A stretch of 64,000 bases of DNA from Achromobacter spanius (GCF_002812705.1 NZ_CP025030.1:62001-126000), one strand, 5' to 3'; numbered from the stretch's first letter, positions 39,832 through 49,897 are shown. Made by a program: numbers and translations. Notes: generated by a model not told the origin, from the sequence alone.

Positions 39832-41766
39832 ATGACACTCTCTGATCTGACCGTGCGGCAAGCCAAGGCCGCCGAGAAAACCTACAGCATCCCCGACACC
39901 GATGGCCTCGGCCTGGTGGTCGCCCGCACCGGCGGCAAGTCGTGGCATTTGCGCTATTACTGGCTCGGCAAGCAAAAGCGCATCTCCCTGGGGAACTACC
40001 CCGAGATCGGTTTGCGCGAAGCGCGCACCTTGCGCGACGAAGCCCGGGCGCTTCTGGCAAAGGGCGTCAACCCCCATACCGATCGGAAACAGAAGCGACA
40101 CGCGGTCAAGCTTGCGGCCGACTACACCTTCAAGGCCGTCTTCGATGCGTGGGTCGAGCATCGCCGCAAGGAAATCAAGGAGGGCAGGAACAGCACGCTG
40201 TCGCAAATCCTGCGGATCTTCAACAAGGACGTGCTGCCTAGCCTCAAGCAGATGTCGATCTACGACATTCGCCGGCCCCAACTCCTGGGCGTCCTGGCGA
40301 GGATCGAGGAGCGCAAGGCGTTCACCACTGCCGAGAAGGTCCGCACCTGGCTGGGGCAGTTGTTCCGCTATGCCCTCGTCATCGTGGAGGGGCTGGAAGC
40401 CAATCCGGCCTCCGACCTGGACGTGGTGGCCGAGCCCAAGCCCCCGGTGAACCACAACCCCTACCTGCATCTTCCGGAGCTTCCCGAGTTCCTGCACAAG
40501 CTCAGGCTCTACAACCCTCGTGGTTGGCAGACCCAACTCGGCATCCGGCTGCTGTTCCTGACCGGCGTGCGTACCGGCGAGCTGCGGCTGGCGACCCCGG
40601 ACCAGTTCGATCTCGACCGTGGCCTGTGGATCATCCCGCCGCAGATCGTCAAGCAACTCCAAGACGAGATGCGCAAGGCCGGCAAGCGCCCGCAGGACGT
40701 TCCGCCCTACATCGTGCCGTTGTCCGTGCAGGCCATCGAGATCGTGCGCTACCTGTTGGGTGTGATGAGGCCGGCCCAGGTCCATCTGCTCACGCACCGC
40801 AGCGAACTCAAGAAGCGCATCAGCGAGAACACCCTCAACGCGGCCTTGAAACGAATGGGCTACGAGGATCAACTGACCGGTCACGGCATCCGCGGAACCA
40901 TCTCGACGGCGCTCAACGAGATCGGCTATCCCAAGATTTGGGTGGACGCGCAGCTTTCGCACTCGGACCCGAACAAGGTGAGTTCGGCCTACAACCACGC
41001 CAAGTATGTTGAGCCGCGCCGCCGGATGATGCAGGACTGGGCGGATCGTCTCGATCTGCTCGAACAGGGCCAAGTGGAAGCGGCCAGCGCGCACCTCACG
41101 ATCCATATCGAGGGCGTGCCGGCCATGGCAGAGGAGGACAAGCCCAACACCATCGTCGCTGCTGCTTCTGCGGCATCCGTTCCGCCTGTGGTGGCCGAAC
41201 CCATCGTCGTGACGCCAAACGACGGGGGAATCACATTCCAGCGACTGTCGCAGGTACCACCGCCCCCGACGCATGCGCCAGAGCCGGAGGTGTCTGTCAT
41301 CCAGCGCGAGCGCGAGGAAATGCTGGTCATCTACGAATCGCCGAGCAGTCTGCCGGTCCCGCTGTTCGGCAAGTTGGCCGGGAAGTCCAAGGACCAGATC
41401 AACCGCGAGCTGAAGGCGGGCAAGCTGCTGTCCATCAGCTTGGGCAACCGCGGGCAACGCGTGCCCGACTGGCAGCTGGTACCCCTCAAGCACAAGCTGG
41501 CACAGGTGCTCATGAACCAGTGCCCGCATGCGGATCCGTGGGACCTGTACCGGATGCTGACCCGCCCACATCCGGACCTGGGTGATCGCGCAGCCATCGA
41601 CATCGTGACACCAGGAAATTTGGGCATGGTCGTGCGGGTCATCGCGGGCACCCAGCAGCAGCCAAACAGGCCCGGACCTGACTCGTCTGTGCAAGGTATT
41701 CCAGAGGAGACTCGCCAGCGCATTCAACGGTTGCTAAATGATGCGGCAATGCTCGAAAGTGCCTGA
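39832..41766 (+). CDS. IntB13-like tyrosine recombinase of an ICEclc-type element
   Basis: A 644-residue phage-P4-type integrase. It has an N-terminal DUF4102 arm-binding domain (LTVRQAKAAEKTYSIPDTDG). The catalytic residues are Arg247 in TGVRTGEL, H351-G-I-R354, His377 in LSHSDP and Tyr387 in SAYNHAKY. The C-terminal extension of about 230 residues is characteristic of the ICEclc integrase group and unusual in other integrases. ATG 39832 has AGGAG at optimal distance. The stop at 41764-41766 is followed within 3 bp by an IS21-family element, so the gene is intact. Confidence 0.93.
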   Translation: MTLSDLTVRQAKAAEKTYSIPDTDGLGLVVARTGGKSWHLRYYWLGKQKRISLGNYPEIGLREARTLRDEARALLAKGVNPHTDRKQKRHAVKLAADYTFKAVFDAWVEHRRKEIKEGRNSTLSQILRIFNKDVLPSLKQMSIYDIRRPQLLGVLARIEERKAFTTAEKVRTWLGQLFRYALVIVEGLEANPASDLDVVAEPKPPVNHNPYLHLPELPEFLHKLRLYNPRGWQTQLGIRLLFLTGVRTGELRLATPDQFDLDRGLWIIPPQIVKQLQDEMRKAGKRPQDVPPYIVPLSVQAIEIVRYLLGVMRPAQVHLLTHRSELKKRISENTLNAALKRMGYEDQLTGHGIRGTISTALNEIGYPKIWVDAQLSHSDPNKVSSAYNHAKYVEPRRRMMQDWADRLDLLEQGQVEAASAHLTIHIEGVPAMAEEDKPNTIVAAASAASVPPVVAEPIVVTPNDGGITFQRLSQVPPPPTHAPEPEVSVIQREREEMLVIYESPSSLPVPLFGKLAGKSKDQINRELKAGKLLSISLGNRGQRVPDWQLVPLKHKLAQVLMNQCPHADPWDLYRMLTRPHPDLGDRAAIDIVTPGNLGMVVRVIAGTQQQPNRPGPDSSVQGIPEETRQRIQRLLNDAAMLESA

Positions 41767-41885
41767 CGCTGTTGGCGCGCATCCAGAACTGACCCACTTT
41801 CGGCGGTGATGCGCGGGTAAAACTGACCCACCTGAAGCCCACATCCTGAGCATCTTTTGCTCGGGGGATTTCAGGAGTGATCACC

Positions 41886-43385
41886 ATGGTCATGTTGGCC
41901 AAGATCCGGCGGATGCATTTCCGCGATGGCCTGCCGCTGCGCGAGATCGCCAAGCGCACGGGCCTATCCCGCAATACCATCCGGCGATGGCTGCGCAGCG
42001 GCCAGTCCGAGCCGGTCTATCCCAGGCGAGCCTCGCCCTCCCGGCTCGATCCCTACCGGTCCCAGTTGGAGACGTGGCTGCGTGCCGACAGCCATCGTCC
42101 CCGGCGGGAACAACGCACCGCCAAGGTGCTGTTCTCGCAGTTGCAGGCGATCGGCTATCCGGGCACCTACACCCGGGTGACGGCCTTCATCCGCCAGTGG
42201 AAGGCGGCCGGCGGCGCCAGCCGCCGCCCGGCCTTCGTGCCGTTGCACTTTCCTCCGGGTGAAGCCTTCCAGTTCGACTGGAGCCGCGAGTACGCCTTCG
42301 TCGGCAGCCACGCCAAGATGCCGCTGGATCTCGCCCACGTGAAGCTGGCCTGCAGCCGCGCCTTCTGGTTGGTGGCCTATCCCACCCAGAGCCACGAGAT
42401 GCTGTTCGATGCTCATACCCAGGCGTTTACCGCCTTCGGTGGCGTGCCGCGCCGCGGCATCTACGACAACATGAAGACGGCGGTGGACGGGATCGGCCAG
42501 CACCGGGAACGGCGGGTCAACGCCCGCTTCCACGCCATGACCAGCCACTACCTGTTCGCCGCGGAGTTCTGCAACCGCGCCGCGGGTTGGGAGAAGGGGC
42601 GGGTCGAGAAGAACGTGCAGGACCGGCGCCGACAGATCTGGATCGAGGCCGGGGCCCGCCACTGGCCAGATCTGGACACCCTCAACGCCTGGCTCGCCAG
42701 CGAGTGCCGCGCCGCTTGGCCGATGCAGGCGCATCCGGATGCCTCCGACATCACCGTGGCCGAAGCTCTGGAGGACGAACAGCCCCACCTGATGCCGATG
42801 CCCGCGCCCTTCGACGGCTACATCGAGCGGCCGGTGCGGGTCAGTTCGACCGCGCTGGTCAGCTTCCAGCGCAACCGCTACAGCGTGCCGTGCGAACACG
42901 CCCACGCCGTCGCCAGCCTGCGCGTGTATCCCTTCGAACTGGCCGTGGTGGTCGGCGAGGCCGAGGTCGCCCGCCACCGGCGCAGCTTCGAGCGTGATCG
43001 GGTCCACTACGACTGGCAGCACTACATCGCCCTGGTCCAGCGCAAGCCGGGGGCACTGCGTGACGGCGCGCCGTTCCTGTCCATGCCCGATCCGCTGCGC
43101 AAGCTGCAGCAGGTGTTGCTGCGCCAGCCTCACGGCGACCGCGCCATGGCCCAGGTGCTGGCCGCCGTACCCGTGCACGGGCTCGAAGCGGTACTGGTGG
43201 CGGTGGAACTGGCACTCGAGTCCGGCCTGGTGCGCGCCGACCACGTGCTCAACGTGCTGGGGCGATTGCAGCATCCGGACCGCACGATCGAGACGGTCGC
43301 CTCGCGAGTGACGCTGCGTCATCCGCCGGTGTCCGATCCGGCCCGCTACGACGCCCTGCGGGAGGCAGATCATGTCGACGCCTGA
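41886..43385 (+). CDS. istA: IstA transposase of the IS21-family element
   Basis: A protein of about 499 residues. It has an N-terminal helix-turn-helix ([19 protein letters not shown]) and an rve/DDE core ([35 protein letters not shown]), followed by a C-terminal beta-barrel region. It carries out strand transfer together with IstB. The ATG at 41886 follows AGGAG. The 3' end overlaps istB by 14 bp, typical translational coupling. Confidence 0.94.
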   Translation: MVMLAKIRRMHFRDGLPLREIAKRTGLSRNTIRRWLRSGQSEPVYPRRASPSRLDPYRSQLETWLRADSHRPRREQRTAKVLFSQLQAIGYPGTYTRVTAFIRQWKAAGGASRRPAFVPLHFPPGEAFQFDWSREYAFVGSHAKMPLDLAHVKLACSRAFWLVAYPTQSHEMLFDAHTQAFTAFGGVPRRGIYDNMKTAVDGIGQHRERRVNARFHAMTSHYLFAAEFCNRAAGWEKGRVEKNVQDRRRQIWIEAGARHWPDLDTLNAWLASECRAAWPMQAHPDASDITVAEALEDEQPHLMPMPAPFDGYIERPVRVSSTALVSFQRNRYSVPCEHAHAVASLRVYPFELAVVVGEAEVARHRRSFERDRVHYDWQHYIALVQRKPGALRDGAPFLSMPDPLRKLQQVLLRQPHGDRAMAQVLAAVPVHGLEAVLVAVELALESGLVRADHVLNVLGRLQHPDRTIETVASRVTLRHPPVSDPARYDALREADHVDA

Positions 43386-44163
43386 CCTGCCGCTGCGCAT
43401 GCAGCAGCTCAAGCTGCACGGCATGGCCAGCCAGTGGCCCGAACTGCTGGCCAAGATGCGCCTGCACACCATGGAGCCCGAACACTGGATGGCCGAACTG
43501 CTGCAGGCCGAGTCCGCCGAACGGCAGGTTCGTGCCCAGGCCAACCAGATGAAGGCCGCACGTTTCCCCGTCCATCGTGACCTGCTCGGGTTCGACTTCG
43601 CGGCCAGTCCCGTTGATCGCGCACTGGTCGAACGACTCCACCAGGGTGACTTCATCCACACCCCCGAGAACGTCGTCCTTGTCGGTGGACCGGGCACCGG
43701 CAAGACCCACCTGGCCACCGCCATCGGCATCCAGGCCGTGCGCCAGCATCGCCTGCGCGTGCGCTTCTTCTCCACCATCGAACTGGTCAATGCGCTGGAG
43801 AAGGAACAGGCCCAGGGCAAGGCCGGGCAGATCGCCCTGCGCCTGACCTATGCCGACCTGGTCATCCTCGATGAACTGGGCTACCTGCCGTTCACCCCCT
43901 CAGGCGGCGCGCTGCTGTTCCACCTGATCAGCAAGCTCTACGAGCGCACCAGCCTCGCCATCACCACCAACTTGGCCTTCTCCGAATGGGGTCAGGTGTT
44001 CGGCGACGCCAAGATGACCACCGCGCTGCTGGATCGCATCACCCACCACTGCCACATCCTGGAGACCGGCAACGACTCCTGGCGGCTGCGCAACAGCACC
44101 GCCGCCAACAAGACCAAAGCCAGAATCAGGGCAAAGGAGGCCACCACCCAGACCACCAACTGA
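43372..44163 (+). CDS. istB: IstB AAA+ helper ATPase of the IS21-family element
   Basis: A 263-residue DnaC-like ATPase with Walker [10 protein letters not shown], Walker [13 protein letters not shown] and the IstB core. It selects target DNA and activates IstA. It is complete and overlaps istA. Confidence 0.95.
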   Translation: MSTPDLPLRMQQLKLHGMASQWPELLAKMRLHTMEPEHWMAELLQAESAERQVRAQANQMKAARFPVHRDLLGFDFAASPVDRALVERLHQGDFIHTPENVVLVGGPGTGKTHLATAIGIQAVRQHRLRVRFFSTIELVNALEKEQAQGKAGQIALRLTYADLVILDELGYLPFTPSGGALLFHLISKLYERTSLAITTNLAFSEWGQVFGDAKMTTALLDRITHHCHILETGNDSWRLRNSTAANKTKARIRAKEATTQTTN

Positions 44164-44237
44164 TACCCTCAGCCCCGTACACCGGGTGGGTCAAAGTTCA
44201 ACGCGCAGCCTGGGTCAGTTTTAAGTGCGCGCCAACA

Positions 44238-44360
44238 GACGTTGGCAGCGGGGGAGCCGCTGAGGTGGCCGGCGCGCCATTGGGCGACGCCCCATCCAAC
44301 GGCAATACCGGCAGCAACCAGCGTCAAGCCGGCAAGGATGTTTCTCGAAGAGGTATTCAT
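44238..44360 (-). pseudogene. N-terminal stub of a CusB/SilB-like efflux adaptor
   Basis: From ATG 44360, about 41 codons remain (MNTSSRNILAGLTLVAAGIA, then VGWGVAQWRAG). They encode the membrane anchor typical of heavy-metal RND periplasmic adaptors, and the reading then runs into the IS21 terminal repeat. The gene starts 15 bp behind the TolC-like gene in the usual CusC-CusB order. The rest, and any cusA, are missing here. Confidence 0.7.
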
Positions 44361-44375
44361 GGCGAGGGTCTCCAC

Positions 44376-45683
44376 TCAGTCCGCGATCAGGCTGTTCAGT
44401 CGGGCGACGAGGCTGTCGCGCTGCGCTCCAAGGTCGATCAGACGCATGCGCGTCTCCAGCACCTGGGCGCGTGCACTGAGCACAGCGCTCAGGTCCCCCT
44501 TGGCGGATCGGTAGTTGCTCAATGCAAGCGCCGCTCGGTTCCGTACCAGTTGCAAGCCGGCGGTCTGCAGGCGGTCGATCTGGCTGTTCAACGCTTGGAG
44601 TTCGGCGGCGCTGTCGTCCAGCTCCTGCAAATGCCGCCGCGCCACGTCTTCGCGTTCGGCGTCCAGACGTTCCAACTCGTGCCGTTTTGCCTCGATCATG
44701 GGCACTTGGCGTCGATCCTTCTGCCAAGGCAGATCGAATGTCACCTGAAATGACACCATGTCGCCCCATCGGCGATCACGCCGGCTATAGGCTATCTCCC
44801 AGGCCCAATCGCCGCGGGTCTCTGATTGGGCTTCGCGGGACTCGGCCCGGGCCATGCTTTGCATCGCCGGATAGAGTTCAAGCTCCGCGTGATTCGCCAG
44901 TTCTGTGCGCAGTTGCGCGACGGGGCGAGTGAGCGGGCCTGGATCGCCTTGCAGTGCTTCGTCGGCCCTGGAGCCCACCCAGCGCCGCAACGCGGCCCTG
45001 GCCTTGGCCCGGTCCCGCTGTAGATCGTCACGGCGGTCCGTGAGTGTCAGCGCCTCCTGTTCCGCGACCAACAGATCGCCAGCCTGGGCGGTGCCGCCGG
45101 CGACGCGAGCGGGGAGACTGTCTTGCAGGCGCTGGTTCTCCGCGAGCAGTTCCGTCAGCAGTATCTCCCGTTGCTCCACCGCCTGCGCGGCGATCCACGC
45201 CAGGCTGAGTTCCTGGCGGATCTGCAATCGCTGCAAAACCAGCGCCGCGCGTTCTCGATCCACACGCGCCTGCGCGCTGGCGACCTGGGCGTCGCGCTTG
45301 GCCCTGTTGGGCACTTCCTGCATGAGCGCCAAGCGCTGCATCGTCATGGATTCGCGCGTCATGCTCCAGCGATCCATGCCGCTGATGGGGTAGTTTTCGA
45401 TGCCGAGCGAGAGCTTGGGGTCGGGCAGCGAGCCTGCTGCCTTCTGCACGGATTCGGCGACGTTAACCTGCAACTGCTGCGCGCTTATGCGTGGGCTCTG
45501 CTGCTCCGCGATAAGGCGTGCCTCAGCAAAATCGAGGGCGTAGGCTACAGGCGAGACAAGCGCACTGCCCGCCAACGCGATGCTGATAGCTTTCAGACGA
45601 TGCACTCGCATCGAGGCCGGCGTTGTGCCTCGGCCGTACGCCGACGGGCGCCCCTCGGGGGCGCCAAAAAAGGGAGTAAACAT
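44376..45683 (-). CDS. TolC-family outer-membrane efflux protein (CusC/CzcC-like)
   Basis: A 435-residue OEP-family protein. It has a signal sequence (about 25-49, ISIALAGSALVSPVAYA) and two long helical repeats. The first contains QSPRISAQQLQVNVAESVQK and LPDPKLSLGIENYPI, the latter typical of the heavy-metal efflux branch. There is no lipobox Cys. GAGGA precedes ATG 45683; an internal ATG at 45611 would remove the odd 24-residue leader. It would form the outer channel of a Cu/Ag efflux pump, but the adaptor and pump genes are broken or gone, so it may have no partner here. Confidence 0.85.
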   Translation of the reverse strand: MFTPFFGAPEGRPSAYGRGTTPASMRVHRLKAISIALAGSALVSPVAYALDFAEARLIAEQQSPRISAQQLQVNVAESVQKAAGSLPDPKLSLGIENYPISGMDRWSMTRESMTMQRLALMQEVPNRAKRDAQVASAQARVDRERAALVLQRLQIRQELSLAWIAAQAVEQREILLTELLAENQRLQDSLPARVAGGTAQAGDLLVAEQEALTLTDRRDDLQRDRAKARAALRRWVGSRADEALQGDPGPLTRPVAQLRTELANHAELELYPAMQSMARAESREAQSETRGDWAWEIAYSRRDRRWGDMVSFQVTFDLPWQKDRRQVPMIEAKRHELERLDAEREDVARRHLQELDDSAAELQALNSQIDRLQTAGLQLVRNRAALALSNYRSAKGDLSAVLSARAQVLETRMRLIDLGAQRDSLVARLNSLIAD

Positions 45684-45844
45684 GGTTGTCCTCGGAATTG
45701 GTATTCACGAAATCACGTGGTCTGCCGCATCGGTGCGCGGCGAGCACGGACACATAAATCAATTCCGCAGGACTTGGAACGTGAGGTAGATCGGCGGAAA
45801 GCCCGCGCGGGGATTGGGAGGAATGTAGGTAACGTGCCGCCTGA

Positions 45845-46690
45845 GAACGTGTTCAAAGTCTCGCCCTCTTGATGTGAGAAGCTCGCTGGGTGAGAAAAGG
45901 CTACCCCAGCGACATCAAGCGCGAGCAGTTCGAGGTGATCCGGCCATTGCTGGAGAGTGCGCGCAGAAAGACTGCCCCACGCAAAGTGGAGCTGTACGAG
46001 GTGTTCTGCGCCGTGCTGTACCTGCTGCGCACGGGCTGTCAGTGGCGGGCACTGCCCAGCGACTTTCCCAAATGGCGCACCGTGCACTCGTACTTTGCCA
46101 TCTGGAGCGAGCCACGCGAGGGTGGCAGCCTGCTGGAGCAGGCATTAAAAAAATCAGGTTGGCGCGGCCCGCGAGAAACTGGGGCGCAACGCCTGCAGCA
46201 CGCTCTTGATCGTGGACGCGCAGAGCGTGAAGAACACGGACACGGCGGGCTTGAAGGGCTATGACGCAGGCAAGAAGGTCTCGGGCATCAAGCGCCACAT
46301 CGCGGTGGACACCCAGGGATTGCCGCATGCGATAGCGGTGACCACGGCCGAGGTGACGGACCGCAAAGGCGCACTGCAGGCGCTACAGCGCTGCAAGCCC
46401 CGGTTGAGCCGGCTACAAAGCCTGCTGTGCGATGCAGGCTACATCGGTCGGCCGTTCGCGCAAGGCGTGCAGCAGATTCTGGGAGGGCATGTGACGGTGC
46501 AGATCGCCAAGAGAAGCGAGCTTCACACTTTCAAAGTGATGCCCAAGCGCTGGGTCGTGGAACGCAGCTTTGCCTGGCTGGACAAGAACAGGAGGCTGTG
46601 GAAGAACTGCGAGCGATGGCTCAACACCAGCCTGCAGTTCGTCCACTTGGCATTCTTGGTGCTCTTGCTCAAAAGACTTTGAACACGCTC
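45845..46690 (+). mobile_element. IS5-family insertion sequence (IS427-like group)
   Basis: An 846-bp element. The ends GAACGTGTTCAAAGTCT and, read inward from the right, GAGCGTGTTCAAAGTCT match at 16 of 17 positions. TGA is duplicated on both sides (45842-45844, 46691-46693). The duplication is confirmed because removing the IS restores an open reading frame in the host gene. Confidence 0.94.
45890..46682 (+). CDS. IS5-family transposase, two frames joined at an A7 tract
   Basis: The first frame starts at GTG 45890 (VRKGYPSDIKREQFEVIRPL, DUF4096 type) and the second encodes the DDE part (LIVDAQSVKNTD, GYDAGKKVSGIKRHI, WVVERSFAWL) to 46682. The switch occurs at AAAAAAA (46146-46152) and needs +1 (or loss of one A) to continue as NQVGAAREKLGRNACSTLL. 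This is usual for this group through programmed or transcriptional slippage, but a simple inactivating A insertion is also possible. Confidence 0.88.
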
Positions 46691-47373
46691 TGAGGGCTAC
46701 CCGGTCGAGAACCAACCCGGGCAGCGAGTTGGCGAGCCACATCACGTGCGCCGCGAGAAACTGAATGTCCAGCCCCTGCCATGAAAGCGCCGACTCCCGA
46801 TCGCCACTGCAATGAGCGTGGCACAACTGTGGCGCTTCGCTGTCCATGGAATCAGGCATGCCGGTGCAATCCGACATTGGCAACTTGTCAGCCTGCTGCA
46901 TCGAGATCGTGGCACGCATTTGCGTGGTTTCCACAGATGCCCTCGGGTCTGGCTTGGGACAGACGTACATCGCCATCGCAACCTGCGAGAAAAGCAAGGT
47001 TACGACTAGGCCGCTGGTAATCCAGCGGCTCCATCTTGCGAGAAGGCGCCTTAAGCCGATCATGCGGACATACTATTGGAAGTTGTAGGGAGTTGAATTG
47101 ATCAAGGTCAGTTTCCAGGATGAATTGATGCGTCTGGACGGCGCCTTGGCCCGAACCGGCACCCGCTGCAAATCCACCGGCAAGGGCGGGCACCGCACGT
47201 GGTTGTCATGCTTTACGCGCCTCGGCAACTCGCAAGGCTCTAAGCTCAAATCGATCAGCTACAAGATTCGTCTGTCCCGAGAGTCGCTGCAGGTGCGTAA
47301 TGACCTCGTAGGGGCCATCGGCTATTGGGCGCGTGCAGATTCCGTGACCTGCCCCCTTTCTCAGGGCCACTAG

Positions 47374-48282
47374 CTACTTAGTAGAGTCCAGGTTGGGGAG
47401 CATACCGCTCCGGTGGGTCAGGTTTCGATCAGCGGTCGAACCAGTCAAGGCACCTTCGTTGCGCAGCGCGGCGGCGAACTCGGCAGGCGTGCATTTGGGC
47501 AGTGAGCTGTGCGGACGCACCTCGTTGTAGTCCTTGCGCCAGATGGCGATTACCGCCCGTGCGTGCTCGAGCGAGATAAACCAGTTTTCGTTCAAGCATT
47601 CGTCCCGGAACTTGCCGTTGAAGCTCTCCACATAGGCGTTCTGCGTGGGTTTCCCTGGCTGGGTCAGCACAAGCGTCACGCCGTTGGCGGTCGCCCACTG
47701 GTCCAGCGCCCGGCCGGTAAACTCGGGTCCCTGGTCGGTCCTGATCGCCGCGGGGTAGCCGCGGAAACGGCATACCGCATCCAGGATGTCGGCCACGTTC
47801 TGGCCATTTATCCTCCGGCCGACGGCGATTTCCACCGCTTCCTTGGTGCAATCGTCCACCACCGTCAGGCACTTGATCGGGCGCCCGTTGGCCAGGGCGT
47901 CGAAGACGAAGTCCATCGACCAGGTGTGGTTGGGCCCCGACGGCAGCTGCAGCGGACGGCGCTCGACGGCCACGCGATCGCGCTTGCGGCGCTTGCGCAC
48001 CGCCAGGCCAGCGTTGCGGTACAGCCGGTAGATTCGCTTGTGGTTGGCGATCCAGCCCTCCCGTTCCAGCAGGATGTGCAGCCGTCGGTAGCCGAACCGG
48101 CGACGTTCGCCCGCCAACGCAACGAGCCTGGCCTGCAACGGCGCGTTCGCCATGCGCGGCTGGTAGTGCAACACGCTGCGTGACAAGCCCAGTGCCCGGC
48201 AGGCCCGCCGCTCCGACAGGCCCAGCTTCGCCCGCACGTCCGCGACGGCAGCCCGTCGCGTCGGCGGGCTCAGTATTTTCCC
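47374..48282 (-). CDS. IS3-family OrfB, DDE transposase catalytic part
   Basis: A catalytic part of about 303 codons from the slip site. It has an HTH_21-like start (LGLSERRACRALGLSRSVLH) and DDE residues in SMDFVFDAL, IRTDQGPEFTG and AYVESFNGKFRDE. It is expected to be made as an OrfAB fusion. The frame is open to the stop at 47374, which lies inside the terminal repeat region. Confidence 0.92.
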   Translation of the reverse strand, partial: GKILSPPTRRAAVADVRAKLGLSERRACRALGLSRSVLHYQPRMANAPLQARLVALAGERRRFGYRRLHILLEREGWIANHKRIYRLYRNAGLAVRKRRKRDRVAVERRPLQLPSGPNHTWSMDFVFDALANGRPIKCLTVVDDCTKEAVEIAVGRRINGQNVADILDAVCRFRGYPAAIRTDQGPEFTGRALDQWATANGVTLVLTQPGKPTQNAYVESFNGKFRDECLNENWFISLEHARAVIAIWRKDYNEVRPHSSLPKCTPAEFAAALRNEGALTGSTADRNLTHRSGMLPNLDSTK

Positions 48283-48533
48283 CGCGCCACGATCCTCAGC
48301 GCTTCGTTGTCCAACATCGACTCGGCCAACAGCTTTTTGAGCCGCGCGTTCTCCGCTTCCAGTGCCTTCAGGCGCTTGGCGTCGGGCACATCCATGCCGC
48401 CGAACTTGCGCCGCCACAGGTAGAACGACGCGTCACTGAAGCCGTGCTTGCGGCAAAGCTCCTTGACCGGCGTGCCGGCGGCCGCCTGCTTCAGGAAGCC
48501 GATGATCTGCTCTTCGGTGTATCGCTTCTTCAT
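48270..48533 (-). CDS. IS3-family OrfA
   Basis: An 87-residue HTH_Tnp_1 protein beginning MKKRYTEEQIIGFLKQAAAG. It has a helix-turn-helix (VKELCRKHGFSDASFYLWRR) and a leucine-zipper segment (LKALEAENARLKKLL). A G-GGA-AAA heptamer in phase (complement of 48276-48282) allows -1 frameshifting into OrfB. Confidence 0.92.
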   Translation of the reverse strand: MKKRYTEEQIIGFLKQAAAGTPVKELCRKHGFSDASFYLWRRKFGGMDVPDAKRLKALEAENARLKKLLAESMLDNEALRIVARGKY

Positions 48534-48598
48534 GTCCGTCCTCTTGTGAGACGGACTCTACTAAGATCAGGTTGGCCCGGAAAACGGGGGGCAGGTCA

Positions 48599-49774
48599 AT
48601 GGTCCATGCCCCCCATCATGCCGCCCATCATGTCGTTCATGGTCAGCCATTCGACCGGATCGAGGGCAGGCACGGGAGCTTGAAGACCTTCACGCACGGC
48701 CAGCGTGGCACGCGCGTAGCCTGTCCGGTCCATCGCCTGGGCGAAGATCGTGTAAGCGTCATCCCGTGGCTGGACGATCACGTCGACGGTTTCGCCAGGA
48801 CCGAATCGGAACTCATCGACGGTCACCGGCTCCACGTCAACACCATCGACGTGCACCACCGTGAGTTTCAGTCCTGGAATGCGTACGTCGTAGAAGGTGT
48901 TGCCCGCACCGTTGACCATGCGCAGCCGCACGCGCTCACCCGGTCGGAACAGCGCCGTCCAATTGCCGGCGGGGGTGACGCCGTTGGCCAGATAGGTCAG
49001 CGTGGCGGCAGACAGATCTGCGAGATCCGTCGGATTCATCCGCATCTCGTTCCACATCTTGCGCTTGTCGATCGCAGCGGCCGTGCCTTCGCGCGAGGCG
49101 TCCCGGAAGAAGTCGAAGACGGTAGGTTGGTTGTAGTTGTAATAGTCGCTTTGGGACTTGAGCTTGGTGAACACCCGCATCGGGTCTTCGTCGGTCCAAT
49201 CCGAGAACAGCAGCACGTGGTCACGGTCGGCGTGGATGGTCTCGGCGCCAGCGGGGTCGATGATGATCGCCCCGTACATGCCCGTGAGTTCCTGGAAGCC
49301 GGAGTGCGAGTGGTACCAGTAGGAGCCGCTCTGCTGAACCTTGAAGCGGTACGTGAAGGTCTCGCCGGGAGCGATGCCATTGAAGCTGATGCCCGGCACG
49401 CCATCCATCTGATACGGCAGGATGATCCCGTGCCAGTGAATGGATGTGGCTTCACGCAGCTTGTTGGTTACACGGATTGTGACGGTGTCACCCTCGCGCC
49501 AACGCAATGTCGGTGCCGGCAGCGAGCCGTTGATGGTCGTAGCCACGCCTGGCTTGCCCGTGAAGTTCACGGGCGATTCGGCGATCACCAAGTCGAACTC
49601 GGTGCCCTTCAGCACAGGGGCGGCACCGCGCGTCGCGGAGCCTTGCTGGGCAAATGCCTTGAACGCCGGCGTGGACAGCCCAGCGAGAACGCCGCCGGCG
49701 GCTAACCCTTGGACGAAACGCCGACGAGAAAGGCCCTGTGTGGGCACGATAAAAAAGGGTGAACGAGGCGGCAT
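48599..49774 (-). pseudogene. copA: copA-type multicopper oxidase, 3'-truncated
   Basis: The 5' 391 codons of a periplasmic copper-resistance multicopper oxidase (family length about 600). It has a Tat signal (SRRRF), the first cupredoxin domain with SIHWHG and WYHSHSG, and the second domain. It ends in the Met-rich stretch NDMMGGMMGGMDH, where the IS terminus supplies a stop. The third domain with the type 1 copper ligands is missing, so oxidase activity is not expected. GGAGGA precedes ATG 49774. Confidence 0.9.
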
Positions 49775-49897
49775 GGCCTGAAATCCTCCATAGATGACTC
49801 GGAAGTCGTTCTAAACGCCACCCCATCCTGAGCGGCACAGTTCGACGCAATGCAGGTCATGCTATGGGTTGGGCACTTTCCATCGAATGACCCCTGA

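Larger units (their letters stand above)
41770..44237 (+). mobile_element. IS21-family insertion sequence
   Basis: About 2,468 bp with terminal inverted repeats: TGTTGGCGCGCA at 41770 and its complement TGCGCGCCAACA ending at 44237. Further inward AACTGACCCA motifs repeat near both ends, as in IS21 multiple terminal repeats. It encodes istA and istB. The ends may include one more base pair (CTGTTGG/CCAACAG) with ACG duplicated on both sides; the target duplication is not fully clear. It joins the int 3' end to a truncated cusB-like gene, so flanking DNA was probably deleted. Confidence 0.92.
45759..47063 (-). pseudogene. Cys-rich periplasmic protein of a copper cluster, interrupted by an IS5-family element
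   Basis: The 5' part (47063-46691) reads MIGLRRLLARWSRWITSGLV with a signal peptide, then a Cys/Met/His-rich segment (SDCTGMPDSMDSEAP, QLCHAHC). Removing the IS and one TGA duplicate joins it in frame to 45841-45759, giving a 151-residue protein that ends in PPIYLTFQVLRN. Similar proteins of unknown function precede TolC-like efflux genes in copper islands (my recollection). The Met/Cys/His content suggests metal binding. As it stands, the gene is disrupted after residue 124. Confidence 0.8.
47345..48598 (-). mobile_element. IS3-family insertion sequence (IS407-like group)
   Basis: About 1,254 bp. The ends both start TGACCTGCCCCC and remain similar inward for about 45 bp (both contain TTAGTAGAGTCC). 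OrfA and OrfB lie on the minus strand. The flanks (TCCG left, ATGG right) show no target duplication, suggesting that DNA next to it was lost by recombination after insertion. It cuts copA. The 281 bp to its left (47064-47344) contain no gene I recognise. Confidence 0.92.

Noticed and set aside
47098..47373. 91-codon plus-strand frame beside the IS407-like element
   Set aside because: No recognisable domain, no Shine-Dalgarno, and its end runs into the IS terminal repeat. Treated as non-coding.
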